A DNA stretch of 64,000 nt from Spirosoma sp. GTDB lineage: Bacteria; Bacteroidota; Bacteroidia; Cytophagales; Spirosomataceae. Shown piece by piece: positions 16,970 to 25,452 of the stretch. The notes below the pieces were generated by a model, which searched no databases, had not been told where the DNA came from, and saw nothing but the letters and a program-made list of their open reading frames with translations. Position 1 is the stretch's first letter; each line of letters begins with the position of its first letter. The position numbers and the translations under genes were made by a program. Where the stretch lies: NCBI RefSeq assembly GCF_026391055.1, contig NZ_JAPLET010000026.1, positions 558,001-622,000 on the forward strand. The letters run 5' to 3'.

Positions 16970-18238
16970 CTACGTCTTCCGCTTCTTTTTGCGGGCCGAC
17001 GGAAACAGGACGTTGTTCAGGATGAGCCGATAGCCTGGCGAGTGCGGGTGCAAATTCAGATCGGTGGGGTTTCTGAACCCACCCCCACCTCGCAGACCTT
17101 CGGGGTCGTGTCCCCCGTAGAATGTCCATTGACCTTTTCCCGACTCACCATAAATATAGCGGTCGGAGGTTTTCCCCTCCCCCATTACCAGCGAACTGGG
17201 TTTAACGGCACCTTTTCGGAAAGCGGTCGTTTGTCCGAAAAACTCTTTGATGATCGATTCATGGTTTTGAGTGAGCATGGCCGGAATCACATCCCACTTG
17301 GCCGAGAAGTTAAACAGCTCAAAGAAGCCACTCGCCTGATCGAAACCACGCCCCCCGGCTGAGTTGATGTCCGAAAACGTCGAGAACCCACGGTAACCGT
17401 TATCCCCTTCGAGGGTAAAGTTGCCGAACGCGAATGTCTTGCTAAAATCCAGCTTCGACTGGGCATTGGGGTCTATGTCGTCGCCGTCGTAGCTGCTGCC
17501 TACAATATCGACACCGTCGGCAGCGAGCGCAATATCGAGCGTTTCAGCGGCCGAGCACATGGCGAATAGGTAGCCGCCACCCGCACAGAACGCTTTGATT
17601 CCTTTTGCCACCGCTAGTTTCATCTGCGACACCTTCGAGAATCCATATTTACGGGCTATATCTTCCTGCACTTTAATATCGGTCATGGATTGCCGGTGCA
17701 TGTTACGGCCATACTGCCCCGTAAAATCTTCGTGGTGCAGGTGCAGCCAATCGTACTTGGGCAAATCGCCTTTCAGCACTTCCTCATCGTAAACGACTTC
17801 GTAGGGAATTTCGGCGTAAGTAAGCACCAACAGTACCGCGTCGGTATTTTCAAATTCGGCGGGGCTAACTTTAATCGGCGAATAGACAATGATTTTGGCC
17901 GCTTTCTGGAGCGTTACCACGTTCATATTCACGTCGGGGTCTGACAGTTGCTGCTTTATAGAAGCGGCTCTGGCATCGGAGATGACTTCCACCGAAACGC
18001 CCCGAATGCGGCATTCCGCTTCAATGGCGGGCACCTGCTTGAGCATAAAGCTTCCACCCCGGTAGTTCAGCAGCCAATCTACATCCAGATCATCTTTCAG
18101 CGCTTTGTAGGCGATGCCATAGGCTTTAAGGTGATTGGCCTGCTGATTATCCATCGGAATCAGAATCGAGTTGGCCAGACCCGGTACAGCCCAGCTACTA
18201 ATTGCCAGTAATAACAGAAAACATAGGCGCTGTTTCAT
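16970..18238 (-). CDS. Secreted conserved Bacteroidetes protein (often mislabelled asparagine synthetase B)
   Basis: 422 residues with a signal peptide ending near GLANS. The N-terminal SILIPMDNQQANHLKAYGIAY block, LNYRGGSFML, and a central AFCAGGGYLFAMCSAAETLD segment define a family I remember as annotated asparagine synthetase B, yet no asparagine synthetase domain or PPi loop is visible and the protein is exported. FCAGGGYLFAMC looks like the nucleophile turn of class I glutamine amidotransferase-like folds, so a ThuA-like or GAT-like fold is more plausible. A basic KKKRK tail ends the protein. Confidence 0.7.
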   Translation of the reverse strand: MKQRLCFLLLLAISSWAVPGLANSILIPMDNQQANHLKAYGIAYKALKDDLDVDWLLNYRGGSFMLKQVPAIEAECRIRGVSVEVISDARAASIKQQLSDPDVNMNVVTLQKAAKIIVYSPIKVSPAEFENTDAVLLVLTYAEIPYEVVYDEEVLKGDLPKYDWLHLHHEDFTGQYGRNMHRQSMTDIKVQEDIARKYGFSKVSQMKLAVAKGIKAFCAGGGYLFAMCSAAETLDIALAADGVDIVGSSYDGDDIDPNAQSKLDFSKTFAFGNFTLEGDNGYRGFSTFSDINSAGGRGFDQASGFFELFNFSAKWDVIPAMLTQNHESIIKEFFGQTTAFRKGAVKPSSLVMGEGKTSDRYIYGESGKGQWTFYGGHDPEGLRGGGGFRNPTDLNLHPHSPGYRLILNNVLFPSARKKKRKT

Positions 18239-18247
18239 AGAGAGCGT

Positions 18248-18255
18248 TATTTTTG
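18248..18255 (+). promoter_or_regulatory. Possible -7 box upstream of the aminopeptidase
   Basis: TATTTTTG matches TAnnTTTG about 35 bases before the ATG at 18290. No TTG at the expected distance is present, so support is weak. Confidence 0.25.
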
Positions 18256-18289
18256 ACCCACTGTTGCAAACCCATTCCCAAACCGACCC

Positions 18290-20899
18290 ATGGTCTGGAA
18301 CTTTCCAAAAATTACTCGTTACGGCACCACGCTGGTTACTTTGTTCACGCTTGTCCTGTCATCGGCCGGTCAGGCTTTACCACCTCCATCTGCCATGCTC
18401 GAACCGGGCGTATCACAAACCCTGGCAAGGGCCAGAAAGCAGGCAATCAGCCAACTGGCATATGCACTAAAGTTCGATATTCCGGGGCAAAAAAACCAAC
18501 CAATCTTATCCACTGAGACAATTACCTTTAACTGGGCCGCGTCCCGCTGGACCAGAGATGCGTCGGCTCGCCAGCTCCCGCTCGACTTTAAGGAGGAACG
18601 AACTCATTTGCAGACGGTTTCGGTCAACGGAACCAAAATTCCTATTGTCTTTGAGAGCGAACATCTGTTGATTTCTACTGCTCTGCTGAAGCCTGGAAAC
18701 AATGTAATTTCCATCGGGTTTACCGCCGGCAATCTGTCGCTCAACCGGAATGATGATTACCTGTATACCCTGCTCGTTCCTGACCGCACCCGAACGGTTT
18801 TTCCCTGCTTCGACCAGCCCGATTTAAAGGCTACTTTTCAGGTTTCGCTAACCGTACCGGCCAGTTGGGAGGCCATGACCAATTCGCCTGTGGAGCGTTC
18901 GACCGTGGCGGGTGATCGCAAGACCGTTCGTTTCCGTACATCGAATCTCATCCCTACCTATCTGTTCTCGTTTGTGACCGGAAAGTTCACCACCGTTACG
19001 CGCACCCTGAAAGGCCGTTCGATGACACTGCTCCACCGCGAAACCGACTCGACCAAGCTGCGGCTTAGTACCGACCTCCTCTTTTCACTTCATGCCGATG
19101 CGCTAACGTTTCTGGAAGACTTTACCCAAATCAAATACCCGTTTCAAAAGTTTGACTTCGTGGCCGTGCCCGACTTTCAGTACGGTGGCATGGAGCACGT
19201 GGGTGCTATCGACTACCGCTCGTCGGCGCTGTTTCTGGACAATGGCGCCACCCGCGACCAGCGCCTGTCGCGCGCTCATGTAATTGCTCACGAAACCGCG
19301 CACATGTGGTTTGGCGACCTCGTAACTATGCGCTGGTTCGACGATGTGTGGCTGAAAGAGGTCTTTGCCAACTTCATTGCCGACAAGATTATGGAGGTTT
19401 CCACACCCGATGCCAACTACGACCTTCAGTTTGTGGTCGACCATTACCCGGCGGCTTACGGGGTCGATCGTACCGAAGGAGCCAATCCCATTGGGCAGCC
19501 ATTGAGCAATTTGCAGGAAGCCGGGTCGCTTTACGGGGGCATTATCTACCACAAAGCCCCCATTATGATGCGGCAACTGGAGCAACTAATGGGGAAAGAT
19601 GCCCTGCGTGATGGTCTTCGGGAATACCTGAAAAAATACACCTCCGGCAATGCCAGCTGGCGCGACCTGATTGCCATTCTGGACACGCACACCCCGGCCG
19701 ATCTGCAGGCCTGGAACCGCGTTTGGGTAACCGAAACGGGCCGTCCGAAATTCACGTACCAGCTCGATCAGCAAAAGGGCACCATCCGTGGCCTAACGGT
19801 TTCGCAAAAGGGCGAAGATGGAACGAACCGCCTGTGGCCCCAGCGTTTTATGATCGCGCTGGTGTATGCCGACCACGTTGAGGAACTCCCTATCGACATG
19901 ACTAAAGCTACTGTTACGCTACCGGCAGCCGTTGGGAAAGCAGTGCCCTTGTTTGTGGTTTTCAACTCGTCGGGGCAGGGATACGGATTATTTCCGGTCG
20001 ATGAAGCCATGATTTCGCAGTTGGCAATGCTTAAAAACCCCGTTACGCGGGCCGCAGCCTACATTAATCTGTACGAAAACATGCTGGCGGGCCAGGCCGT
20101 AACGCCGACACAATTAGTTGCTACCTACCAGAAGCTTCTCAGTAATGAGCCAGAAGAACTTAATCTCCGGTTACTGACGAGCCAATTGTCGGATATTGTC
20201 TGGACATTAACCAGTCCTGAAATGCGGCCCGCCTTGGCGGCTTCGGTGGAGCAGGACGCCTGGCGGACTATGGAGGCAGAGAAGGCTCCCGGCAAAAAGA
20301 AACTACTGTTCCGACTTTATCAGAGTATTGCCTTCAGCACCGAAGCCCGAAACCGGCTTTACGGCATCTGGAATGAGCAGAAAGCCCCGGCGGGCGTTAC
20401 CCTTACTGAAGATGATTACACCGCACTGGCGCTCGCGCTGGCCGTTCGGGACTATCCGGCCGAAGGTATTCTGACCCGGCAACTGGCCCGCATCAAAAAC
20501 CCGGACCGCCGAAATCGGCTGAAATTCATGACCCCCGCTCTGTCGTCAGATGTAGCCGAACGCGACGCTTTTTTTAGGTCACTGGCGTCTGAAACCAACC
20601 GTGAGCATGAAGCCTGGGTAACATCGGCGCTGAGCTACCTACACCACCCGCTACGGGCTGAAACCTCAGCGAAATACCTTCCCAAAAGTTTGGACCTACT
20701 GGAAGAAATTCAGCGCACCGGCGATATTTTCTTTCCTGAATCGTGGCTGAGGTCAACGTTGTCCAACTACCAGACACCCGAGACCGCCCGGTTGGTACGC
20801 ACGTTTTTGGCCGATCGGCCGACGTATAATGCCCGGCTGCGAGCCAAGTTGCTTCAGGCAGCCGACGGCCCGTTCCGAGCCAGTAAATTAGTATTCTAG
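18290..20899 (+). CDS. M1 family zinc aminopeptidase
   Basis: 869 residues with an N-terminal signal peptide (hydrophobic core TTLVTLFTLVLSSAGQA). The zinc site is H334-E335-T-A-H338 with the third ligand E357 in WLKEVFANF, 19 residues after H338. The substrate-binding GAMEN motif appears as GGMEH, preceding the zinc site as usual; the last-position change from Asn to His is unusual. The C-terminal half is helical, as in ERAP-like members. The enzyme removes N-terminal residues from peptides, here probably in the periplasm. It is divergent from the gene at 16970-18238 with 51 bases between. Confidence 0.93.
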   Translation: MVWNFPKITRYGTTLVTLFTLVLSSAGQALPPPSAMLEPGVSQTLARARKQAISQLAYALKFDIPGQKNQPILSTETITFNWAASRWTRDASARQLPLDFKEERTHLQTVSVNGTKIPIVFESEHLLISTALLKPGNNVISIGFTAGNLSLNRNDDYLYTLLVPDRTRTVFPCFDQPDLKATFQVSLTVPASWEAMTNSPVERSTVAGDRKTVRFRTSNLIPTYLFSFVTGKFTTVTRTLKGRSMTLLHRETDSTKLRLSTDLLFSLHADALTFLEDFTQIKYPFQKFDFVAVPDFQYGGMEHVGAIDYRSSALFLDNGATRDQRLSRAHVIAHETAHMWFGDLVTMRWFDDVWLKEVFANFIADKIMEVSTPDANYDLQFVVDHYPAAYGVDRTEGANPIGQPLSNLQEAGSLYGGIIYHKAPIMMRQLEQLMGKDALRDGLREYLKKYTSGNASWRDLIAILDTHTPADLQAWNRVWVTETGRPKFTYQLDQQKGTIRGLTVSQKGEDGTNRLWPQRFMIALVYADHVEELPIDMTKATVTLPAAVGKAVPLFVVFNSSGQGYGLFPVDEAMISQLAMLKNPVTRAAAYINLYENMLAGQAVTPTQLVATYQKLLSNEPEELNLRLLTSQLSDIVWTLTSPEMRPALAASVEQDAWRTMEAEKAPGKKKLLFRLYQSIAFSTEARNRLYGIWNEQKAPAGVTLTEDDYTALALALAVRDYPAEGILTRQLARIKNPDRRNRLKFMTPALSSDVAERDAFFRSLASETNREHEAWVTSALSYLHHPLRAETSAKYLPKSLDLLEEIQRTGDIFFPESWLRSTLSNYQTPETARLVRTFLADRPTYNARLRAKLLQAADGPFRASKLVF

Positions 20900-20948
20900 A
20901 TTTCTGCCCTGTTGCTGCCGCACTGGCCTACCCATAAACGTATCAGAC

Positions 20949-21266
20949 ATGACTTTTTTCAGTTCTCTCAAAACCCGACTACAGGTTATCGGTATTGCCG
21001 AAGGGGTATCTTATCTACTTCTGCTGTTCATTGCTGTCCCGCTGAAACGGCTGGGTGGTTATCCAGAAGCCGTGCAGATAATCGGTCCAATCCACGGACT
21101 ACTTTTTATTCTATACGTGCTGGTAGTCATCCAGGGGAAGATCGAATACGGCTGGTCGCTGAGCAAACTAGCTATGGCATTAGTGGCATCCATTCTGCCG
21201 GGCGGCACGTTCTACGCCGATTATACCTTCTTCCGGCACTTACCGAAAAAGCCGGATCAGTTATAA
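20949..21266 (+). CDS. DUF3817 small integral membrane protein
   Basis: 105 residues with three hydrophobic segments: VSYLLLLFIAVPLK, IHGLLFILYVLVVIQG, and LAMALVASILPGGTFYADY. The early EGVSYLLLLFIAVPLK, the central GPIHGLLF and the closing PGGTFYADY match DUF3817. The family is an inner-membrane protein of unknown function. It follows the M1 peptidase by 49 bases in the same direction and might share its transcript. Confidence 0.85.
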   Translation: MTFFSSLKTRLQVIGIAEGVSYLLLLFIAVPLKRLGGYPEAVQIIGPIHGLLFILYVLVVIQGKIEYGWSLSKLAMALVASILPGGTFYADYTFFRHLPKKPDQL

Positions 21267-21400
21267 CATTGGTGACAATGTCTCTGGCAGCAGGATTGAA
21301 AATTATACACAACAGACCTGATCGTTTGCCATTGTCTTTGACTAGACCGATTCGCTAGCCAAAAGCATCAAGCAGGGCATCAGTAAACCCGATAGCACGG

Positions 21401-21443
21401 ATACAGAAAAAGCCGGACGATGATCGTCCGGCTTTTTCTGTAT
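21401..21443. terminator. Perfect 43-base palindromic terminator
   Basis: Exact 21-base arms (21401-21421, 21423-21443) around one base, GC-rich inside with A5/T5 runs outside. It lies between two convergent genes ending at 21266 and 21460 and fits a two-way intrinsic terminator. Its core does not match that of the palindromes at 14356 and 63311. Confidence 0.8.
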
Positions 21444-21459
21444 TCCTACTTCTAAGATC

Positions 21460-21762
21460 TTATTTGATTGCCTCCTGCGCTGCGGCTGCTTCAATGGCGG
21501 CAATAGCGGCTCCGTTCTTCTCAGCGTATTCGTCACGCTGCGTTTCGAAGTGAGCAAAAATCTCGTTAATCGAATCGACGTTTTCGGAAATTTTCCCATG
21601 CATGGTTCCTAAATTCTGCTCCAGGTAGGAGTCGTTCAGACCATTCATATTATCGACTTCAATCTTGCCAATCTTGGCGATTAAAGCTGTCTGGCTATTC
21701 TGTAAATCTTCGAGTTCACGAACAATTTTATTCATCAGCTCAAACTTCTGTAACTTATCCAT
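21460..21762 (-). CDS. Small coiled-coil protein of unknown function
   Basis: 100 residues, acidic and almost wholly helical. Heptad-like hydrophobic spacing runs from MDKLQKFELMNKIVRELEDL to DSINEIFAHFETQRDEYAEK, and the C terminus is Ala-rich (AAIAAIEAAAAQEAIK). No signal peptide or membrane segment. I recognise no family. The convergent terminator at 21401-21443 lies 17 bases beyond its stop. Confidence 0.65.
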   Translation of the reverse strand: MDKLQKFELMNKIVRELEDLQNSQTALIAKIGKIEVDNMNGLNDSYLEQNLGTMHGKISENVDSINEIFAHFETQRDEYAEKNGAAIAAIEAAAAQEAIK

Positions 21763-22101
21763 GCGCTCTGTTTTTTGTTGAGTAATACAAACTAAACCCC
21801 CTGCCAGGCAAATGGTTTTGTAATTACGATTGAATTAAAGCATTACCCCGATCACTTCTCCGCAAGCGTAGTCCTCCGCAAATTAACTACCACTCACTAA
21901 ATATCACTCTTAACAAGGCCATCTAGTAACAAAAAAACCCATTCTATTAAACGGTAATCTTATTATATACATATCTTATTTACATTTACCCTTAATAGGA
22001 GCCAATAGTACATATATTAGGCCCCATTTTTAAAAATTCAATCCTTTTAAAGGCTTAATTATTTACCAATTACCTTATTTTATATCATAACCCTTATACA
22101 A
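21763..22101 (+). other. AT-rich intergenic region
   Basis: 339 bases between divergent genes, strongly A/T-rich from about 21890 to 22090. It should hold promoters for both sides. No exact TAnnTTTG box with a matching TTG was found and no gene is visible. Confidence 0.35.
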
Positions 22102-23145
22102 ATGAAAAAAACTCTACATGTGTTATGTGCCTGCATAACTCTGCTTCTGTGTCGGAGTAGTTTTGCCCAGTGCCCTACGAAATATTACACCCTTGCCAGT
22201 ACATCGGTAAGTACTGTGGGGGATGGCACTAACAGCCTGAGTAATCCGGATCGGCTGGTAGATGGTAATTTGAATACATCACTGGATATTTCATCCAACG
22301 TTCCCCTGACCAGCCAGTCCGTCGTTTTTGGCATTACCTCAACGATCAACGAGACCATTCCGCCAAGTACCTACCTTTACCTGAAGGCCGATAACCTGAC
22401 CGGTGTCACAATAGAAGCTTACAACGGCGCAACGACTATTACGGGAAGTGATATCACTGTCACGACAAAAAACGTGTATGGCTTCAGCTTTTTTGAGATC
22501 CTGTCAACCCAGCAGGTAACGGGTTTTAAAGTAACTTATTCCAACAACCAGCTCTCACAAACCCGCAAGTTCTACGAATTTTATGCGGGTACGCCATGCA
22601 GCTCTCCCTTGCCCGTGAATTTGACATCGTTTACCGCAAAACCGGTCAATGGCAAGGTCGTACAGCTCGACTGGGCTACTTCGCTGGAGCGTGACAACGA
22701 TTATTTTGTTGTTGAACGCAGCAAAGACCTAACGCAGTTTGAGACCGTTGCACGGGTAAAAGCCAAGGAAGGCACGCAGGGACACACCTATAGCTTTGTC
22801 GATGAACAGCCTTATTTCGGCACCAGTTACTACCGCCTGAAGCAAACGGACCTGAATGGTACGAGTTCTTCCCTTCAAACGGCATCGATAGTATTTCGCA
22901 GCGATTCGTACGGTGTATTTCCTAATCCCGTTATCGACAATAAGTTTGTATTACGTCTGGATGAGCCTCAAACTGCCGAGGTGTCTTTGTACAGTACGGA
23001 TGGCCGGTTGATGCCCATGCAGAAAACCGGAACCGACGAAGGCCTTCTCATGCTCAAGGCAACCCGCAAACTGACAACCGGTGTCTACCTGATTACCGTG
23101 AAAGAACGTGCTCAAACCCGTACTCATCGTATTATTGTCGAATAA
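22102..23145 (+). CDS. Surface protein with T9SS type A sorting domain
   Basis: 347 residues: signal peptide (CRSSFAQ), an N-terminal region of about 150 residues rich in Ser/Thr and beta strands, a fibronectin-like middle (PVNLTSFTAKPVNGKVVQLDWAT, then YYRLKQTDLNGTSS), and a C-terminal type IX secretion signal beginning GVFPNPVIDNKF and ending TTGVYLITVKERAQTRTHRIIVE. Such proteins are exported through T9SS to the cell surface. The function of the N-terminal part is unknown. It lies 49 bases upstream of the lasso precursor gene in the same direction, so read-through is possible. Confidence 0.85.
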   Translation: MKKTLHVLCACITLLLCRSSFAQCPTKYYTLASTSVSTVGDGTNSLSNPDRLVDGNLNTSLDISSNVPLTSQSVVFGITSTINETIPPSTYLYLKADNLTGVTIEAYNGATTITGSDITVTTKNVYGFSFFEILSTQQVTGFKVTYSNNQLSQTRKFYEFYAGTPCSSPLPVNLTSFTAKPVNGKVVQLDWATSLERDNDYFVVERSKDLTQFETVARVKAKEGTQGHTYSFVDEQPYFGTSYYRLKQTDLNGTSSSLQTASIVFRSDSYGVFPNPVIDNKFVLRLDEPQTAEVSLYSTDGRLMPMQKTGTDEGLLMLKATRKLTTGVYLITVKERAQTRTHRIIVE

Positions 23146-23194
23146 AAACGGCTTCGCTCATTAGTCAATACCAACTCATTAATTATCTCGACCA

Positions 23195-23341
23195 ATGAAA
23201 TCAACTAAAAAAGATATATCCGTTTCGGCTCCTGCACGCAAGAAAGCATACTGTGCTCCCAAACTAAAGCCACTGGGCAACGTGAAGAAACTAACCCTGA
23301 AAACGGGCTCCAGCGTCGATGGCTTTGGCTCTTTTGGCTAA
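23195..23341 (+). CDS. Lasso peptide precursor (A protein)
   Basis: A 48-codon gene whose product has the shape of lasso-peptide precursors. The leader holds the Y-x-x-P motif (Y19-C-A-P22), then L24, L27-G28, V30, and the conserved Thr at T34 in KKLTL. Taking T34 as position -2, the core is K36 to G48: KTGSSVDGFGSFG. D42 would then be residue 7 and could close a seven-residue macrolactam with the amine of K36. The adjacent B1, B2 and cyclase genes make the assignment strong; the cleavage site and ring size are inference. A strong hairpin follows 39 bases after the stop. No second precursor copy was found. Confidence 0.85.
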   Translation: MKSTKKDISVSAPARKKAYCAPKLKPLGNVKKLTLKTGSSVDGFGSFG

Positions 23342-23380
23342 TTGTCAGTCCATTTTTTCGACATGGTATCTTAAAAATCA

Positions 23381-23410
23381 TAGCCTGCTCTCTCCGAAGA
23401 GAGCAGGCTA
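23381..23410 (+). terminator. Terminator or attenuator between precursor and lasso enzymes
   Basis: Exact 13-base arms (23381-23393 and 23398-23410) with a CCGA loop, followed by TTTTT. It lies between the precursor and the B1 gene, so most transcripts would stop after the precursor, with partial read-through into the enzymes. RiPP clusters often use this to make more precursor than enzyme. Confidence 0.8.
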
Positions 23411-23518
23411 TTTTTAGTAGATCCAGACCGGTCACTTTTCCGACCGCTGCAACGCGGCATGCTGAGTTGGCAAATCAAGTTCTTTTCAGTACCTTCCCTT
23501 CTCTTTTTACGCTTTCTC

Positions 23519-23806
23519 ATGGCTATTACGCTTACCACCCGTATCGAATTAGTCCCGAATCAATCGTCATCGGTTATTGGCAACGAAACCATTCTCCTCG
23601 ATTATAAAGCCGGTAACTATTACGAACTGAATGACGTTGGCGGATTTATCTGGGCACTGCTGCAGGAAAAAAAGACGATGCTGGTTAAAGATATTCAGGA
23701 TGAACTCCTGGCTGAATTTGACGTAGAACCGTCTGTGTGCCAGGCCGAGTTGCTCTCGTTTTTAGATAATCTATCCCATGAGAAGCTTATCGAAACTCAG
23801 GTCTAG
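23519..23806 (+). CDS. Lasso B1 protein, PqqD-like RiPP recognition element
   Basis: 95 residues of the PqqD-like fold: an N-terminal beta hairpin (TTRIELVPNQ, ETILLDYKAGNYYELNDVGGFIW) followed by helices with VKDIQDELLAEFDVEPSVCQAEL and a final LDNLSHEKLIE. In lasso pathways this domain binds the precursor leader (the YxxP region) and delivers it to the B2 protease and cyclase. The start at 23519 is chosen because the match begins there; an ATG at 23459 would add an unrelated segment. Its last 29 bases overlap the start of the B2 gene, showing translational coupling. Confidence 0.88.
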   Translation: MAITLTTRIELVPNQSSSVIGNETILLDYKAGNYYELNDVGGFIWALLQEKKTMLVKDIQDELLAEFDVEPSVCQAELLSFLDNLSHEKLIETQV

Positions 23807-24215
23807 GCTAGCCAAACTCAGGCGGGTAAGCTGGTCGGAAAGGTGGCTCCTGATGCAGGTTTTCGCCGTGCTGATTACCTACAAAGGGCTACTTGTCATT
23901 CTGCCGTTCCGCACGTTCCTGAGCCACCACCCCCCGGCCGACACTGGCGACGCCCTTTCTGAAACCGAACTTCGCCGGGTCATTTGGGCTATTCAGGCAC
24001 TCAGCACGCGGTTGCCGCTGGGGTTCACTTGCCTGGTTCAGGCCCTTAGCGCTAAATGGCTGCTGAAAAAACATCCCGCCATCCGCATTTATATCGGGGT
24101 TCACAAAACGGAGCGTCAGGCGTTTGCCGCCCATGCCTGGATCGTTTATAAGGACAAGACGATTCTGGGCGAACAGGCCAATCAGGTGTTCAAACCCATT
24201 TTACACTGGAATTAA
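23778..24215 (+). CDS. Lasso B2 leader peptidase (transglutaminase-like)
   Basis: 145 residues of the lasso biosynthesis B2 family, a cysteine protease with transglutaminase-like fold. The catalytic Cys is C85 in PLGFTCLVQALSAKWLL and the His is H119 in FAAHAWIVY; the Asp is probably in the following YKDKTILGE segment. The enzyme cuts the leader after the residue following the conserved Thr. An N-terminal basic and hydrophobic stretch (LMQVFAVLITYKGLLVILPF) may contact the membrane or the B1 partner. It overlaps B1 by 29 bases. Confidence 0.9.
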   Translation: MRSLSKLRSRLAKLRRVSWSERWLLMQVFAVLITYKGLLVILPFRTFLSHHPPADTGDALSETELRRVIWAIQALSTRLPLGFTCLVQALSAKWLLKKHPAIRIYIGVHKTERQAFAAHAWIVYKDKTILGEQANQVFKPILHWN

Positions 24216-24277
24216 GTTTAACCAGCCTCCATTCGTTTTTACATCGTTTCCCCGGTTAAGTAGCCCGCTCCTGCCTA

Positions 24278-25447
24278 ATGGTTCGTTTTTCGCCCGAGCT
24301 TACGTTTCTACTGATGGCCTGCACCGTTTCGCCATCACCGGAGAAGCAGGAGCAGCTAACTGATTTTCTGGGTCTGCAGCCCGTAAACTGGCATCGCGTG
24401 TATACCCTGGCCGTTCGGCATCGGCTCACGCCTTTTCTATACCGTTCGCTCTACCAAATTCCGACCATTCCGGAATCGTTCATCCGTACGCTTCAGCAGG
24501 ACTGCCGGACATCGGCCACGGACAGTCTGCTGAAACTGCACCACTATCACCAGTTGGCGGCCCTCCTGGCCGAAAACAACATCGATCATCTGCCCCTCAA
24601 AGGGGTGCACCTGGCCGAACAGTACTACCCGGACAGCAGCCTGCGCATCAGTGGCGATATTGACATACTAGTTCGCCGGGAAGATGCCTTCAGGGCCATT
24701 CGGCTGCTCCAGGCAAACGAGTATCAGCTAAACAACCAGCAACGGCTTCACTGGCAACAGGGCGAAGTGGTAATTCTGGACGATCTGACGGAGGTTAGTC
24801 TGTACAAGCCGTTTTTTAACAACAGCCATTTCGACATTGATCTGCACTGGAAAATCCTGTGTTTTAACCAGCATTATGGGCACTTCGACCTGGACTACGT
24901 ACGTGCCCAACCCGACGTTTCTGCCGAGCGGGAGATTGTCTTTCTGGTCGTTCATCACGGCATTAATAATGTCTGGCAGCAGCTTTATTACATCAACGAT
25001 TTGTACTTTTTACTCCATAAGCGAGACATCAACTGGCCTTTTCTGCTTGAGGAACTGCGTCGATACGGGATTGAGCAGGTCTTTCTGGCGGGTCTATACT
25101 GGTGCGTAGACATTTGGGCATTACCCCTTCCGCCAACCGTCGAGCCACTGGTGAACTCCGCTCAGCTTCGCTCACTGGCCGATAAGTACACTAAAACCTG
25201 GGAGGCCAATCAACCCAGCGAGCTAAGTGAGTTAATTGTGAAGCAGACAACCCTGCTCCTAAACGCTCAGACGCGAATAGGCCGCCGGCTAACGGTTTGC
25301 CGTACATTTCTGAGCAGCCGAATTTTTAAATACAGCATTTTCAGATTGGGCAATCGGTTCGTTTACGCGCCCAAAGAGCTGGGTTTACTAACATTGTTCG
25401 TTCGCGCGGGCCAGTCGCTAAACCGCTTTCTGCCAACGCGTCGCTAG
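24278..25447 (+). CDS. Nucleotidyltransferase-family protein of the lasso cluster
   Basis: 389 residues of the uncharacterised nucleotidyltransferase family (PF14907 type). The metal-binding signature is LRISGDIDILV with D127 and D129, preceded by LPLKGVHLAEQYYPD; a further acid lies in HFDIDLHWK. The family often accompanies lasso B and C genes, and in Bacillales clusters it sits near a peptide kinase; its own reaction is not settled. Here it follows B2 by 62 bases and its stop is 5 bases from that of the convergent cyclase. It may modify the peptide with a nucleotide, as inference. Confidence 0.8.
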   Translation: MVRFSPELTFLLMACTVSPSPEKQEQLTDFLGLQPVNWHRVYTLAVRHRLTPFLYRSLYQIPTIPESFIRTLQQDCRTSATDSLLKLHHYHQLAALLAENNIDHLPLKGVHLAEQYYPDSSLRISGDIDILVRREDAFRAIRLLQANEYQLNNQQRLHWQQGEVVILDDLTEVSLYKPFFNNSHFDIDLHWKILCFNQHYGHFDLDYVRAQPDVSAEREIVFLVVHHGINNVWQQLYYINDLYFLLHKRDINWPFLLEELRRYGIEQVFLAGLYWCVDIWALPLPPTVEPLVNSAQLRSLADKYTKTWEANQPSELSELIVKQTTLLLNAQTRIGRRLTVCRTFLSSRIFKYSIFRLGNRFVYAPKELGLLTLFVRAGQSLNRFLPTRR

Positions 25448-25452
25448 CTGGT

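Noticed and set aside
23205..23435. 76-codon minus-strand frame over the lasso precursor
   Set aside because: It is the reverse of the precursor and its terminator. The plus-strand precursor has clear motifs and cluster context.
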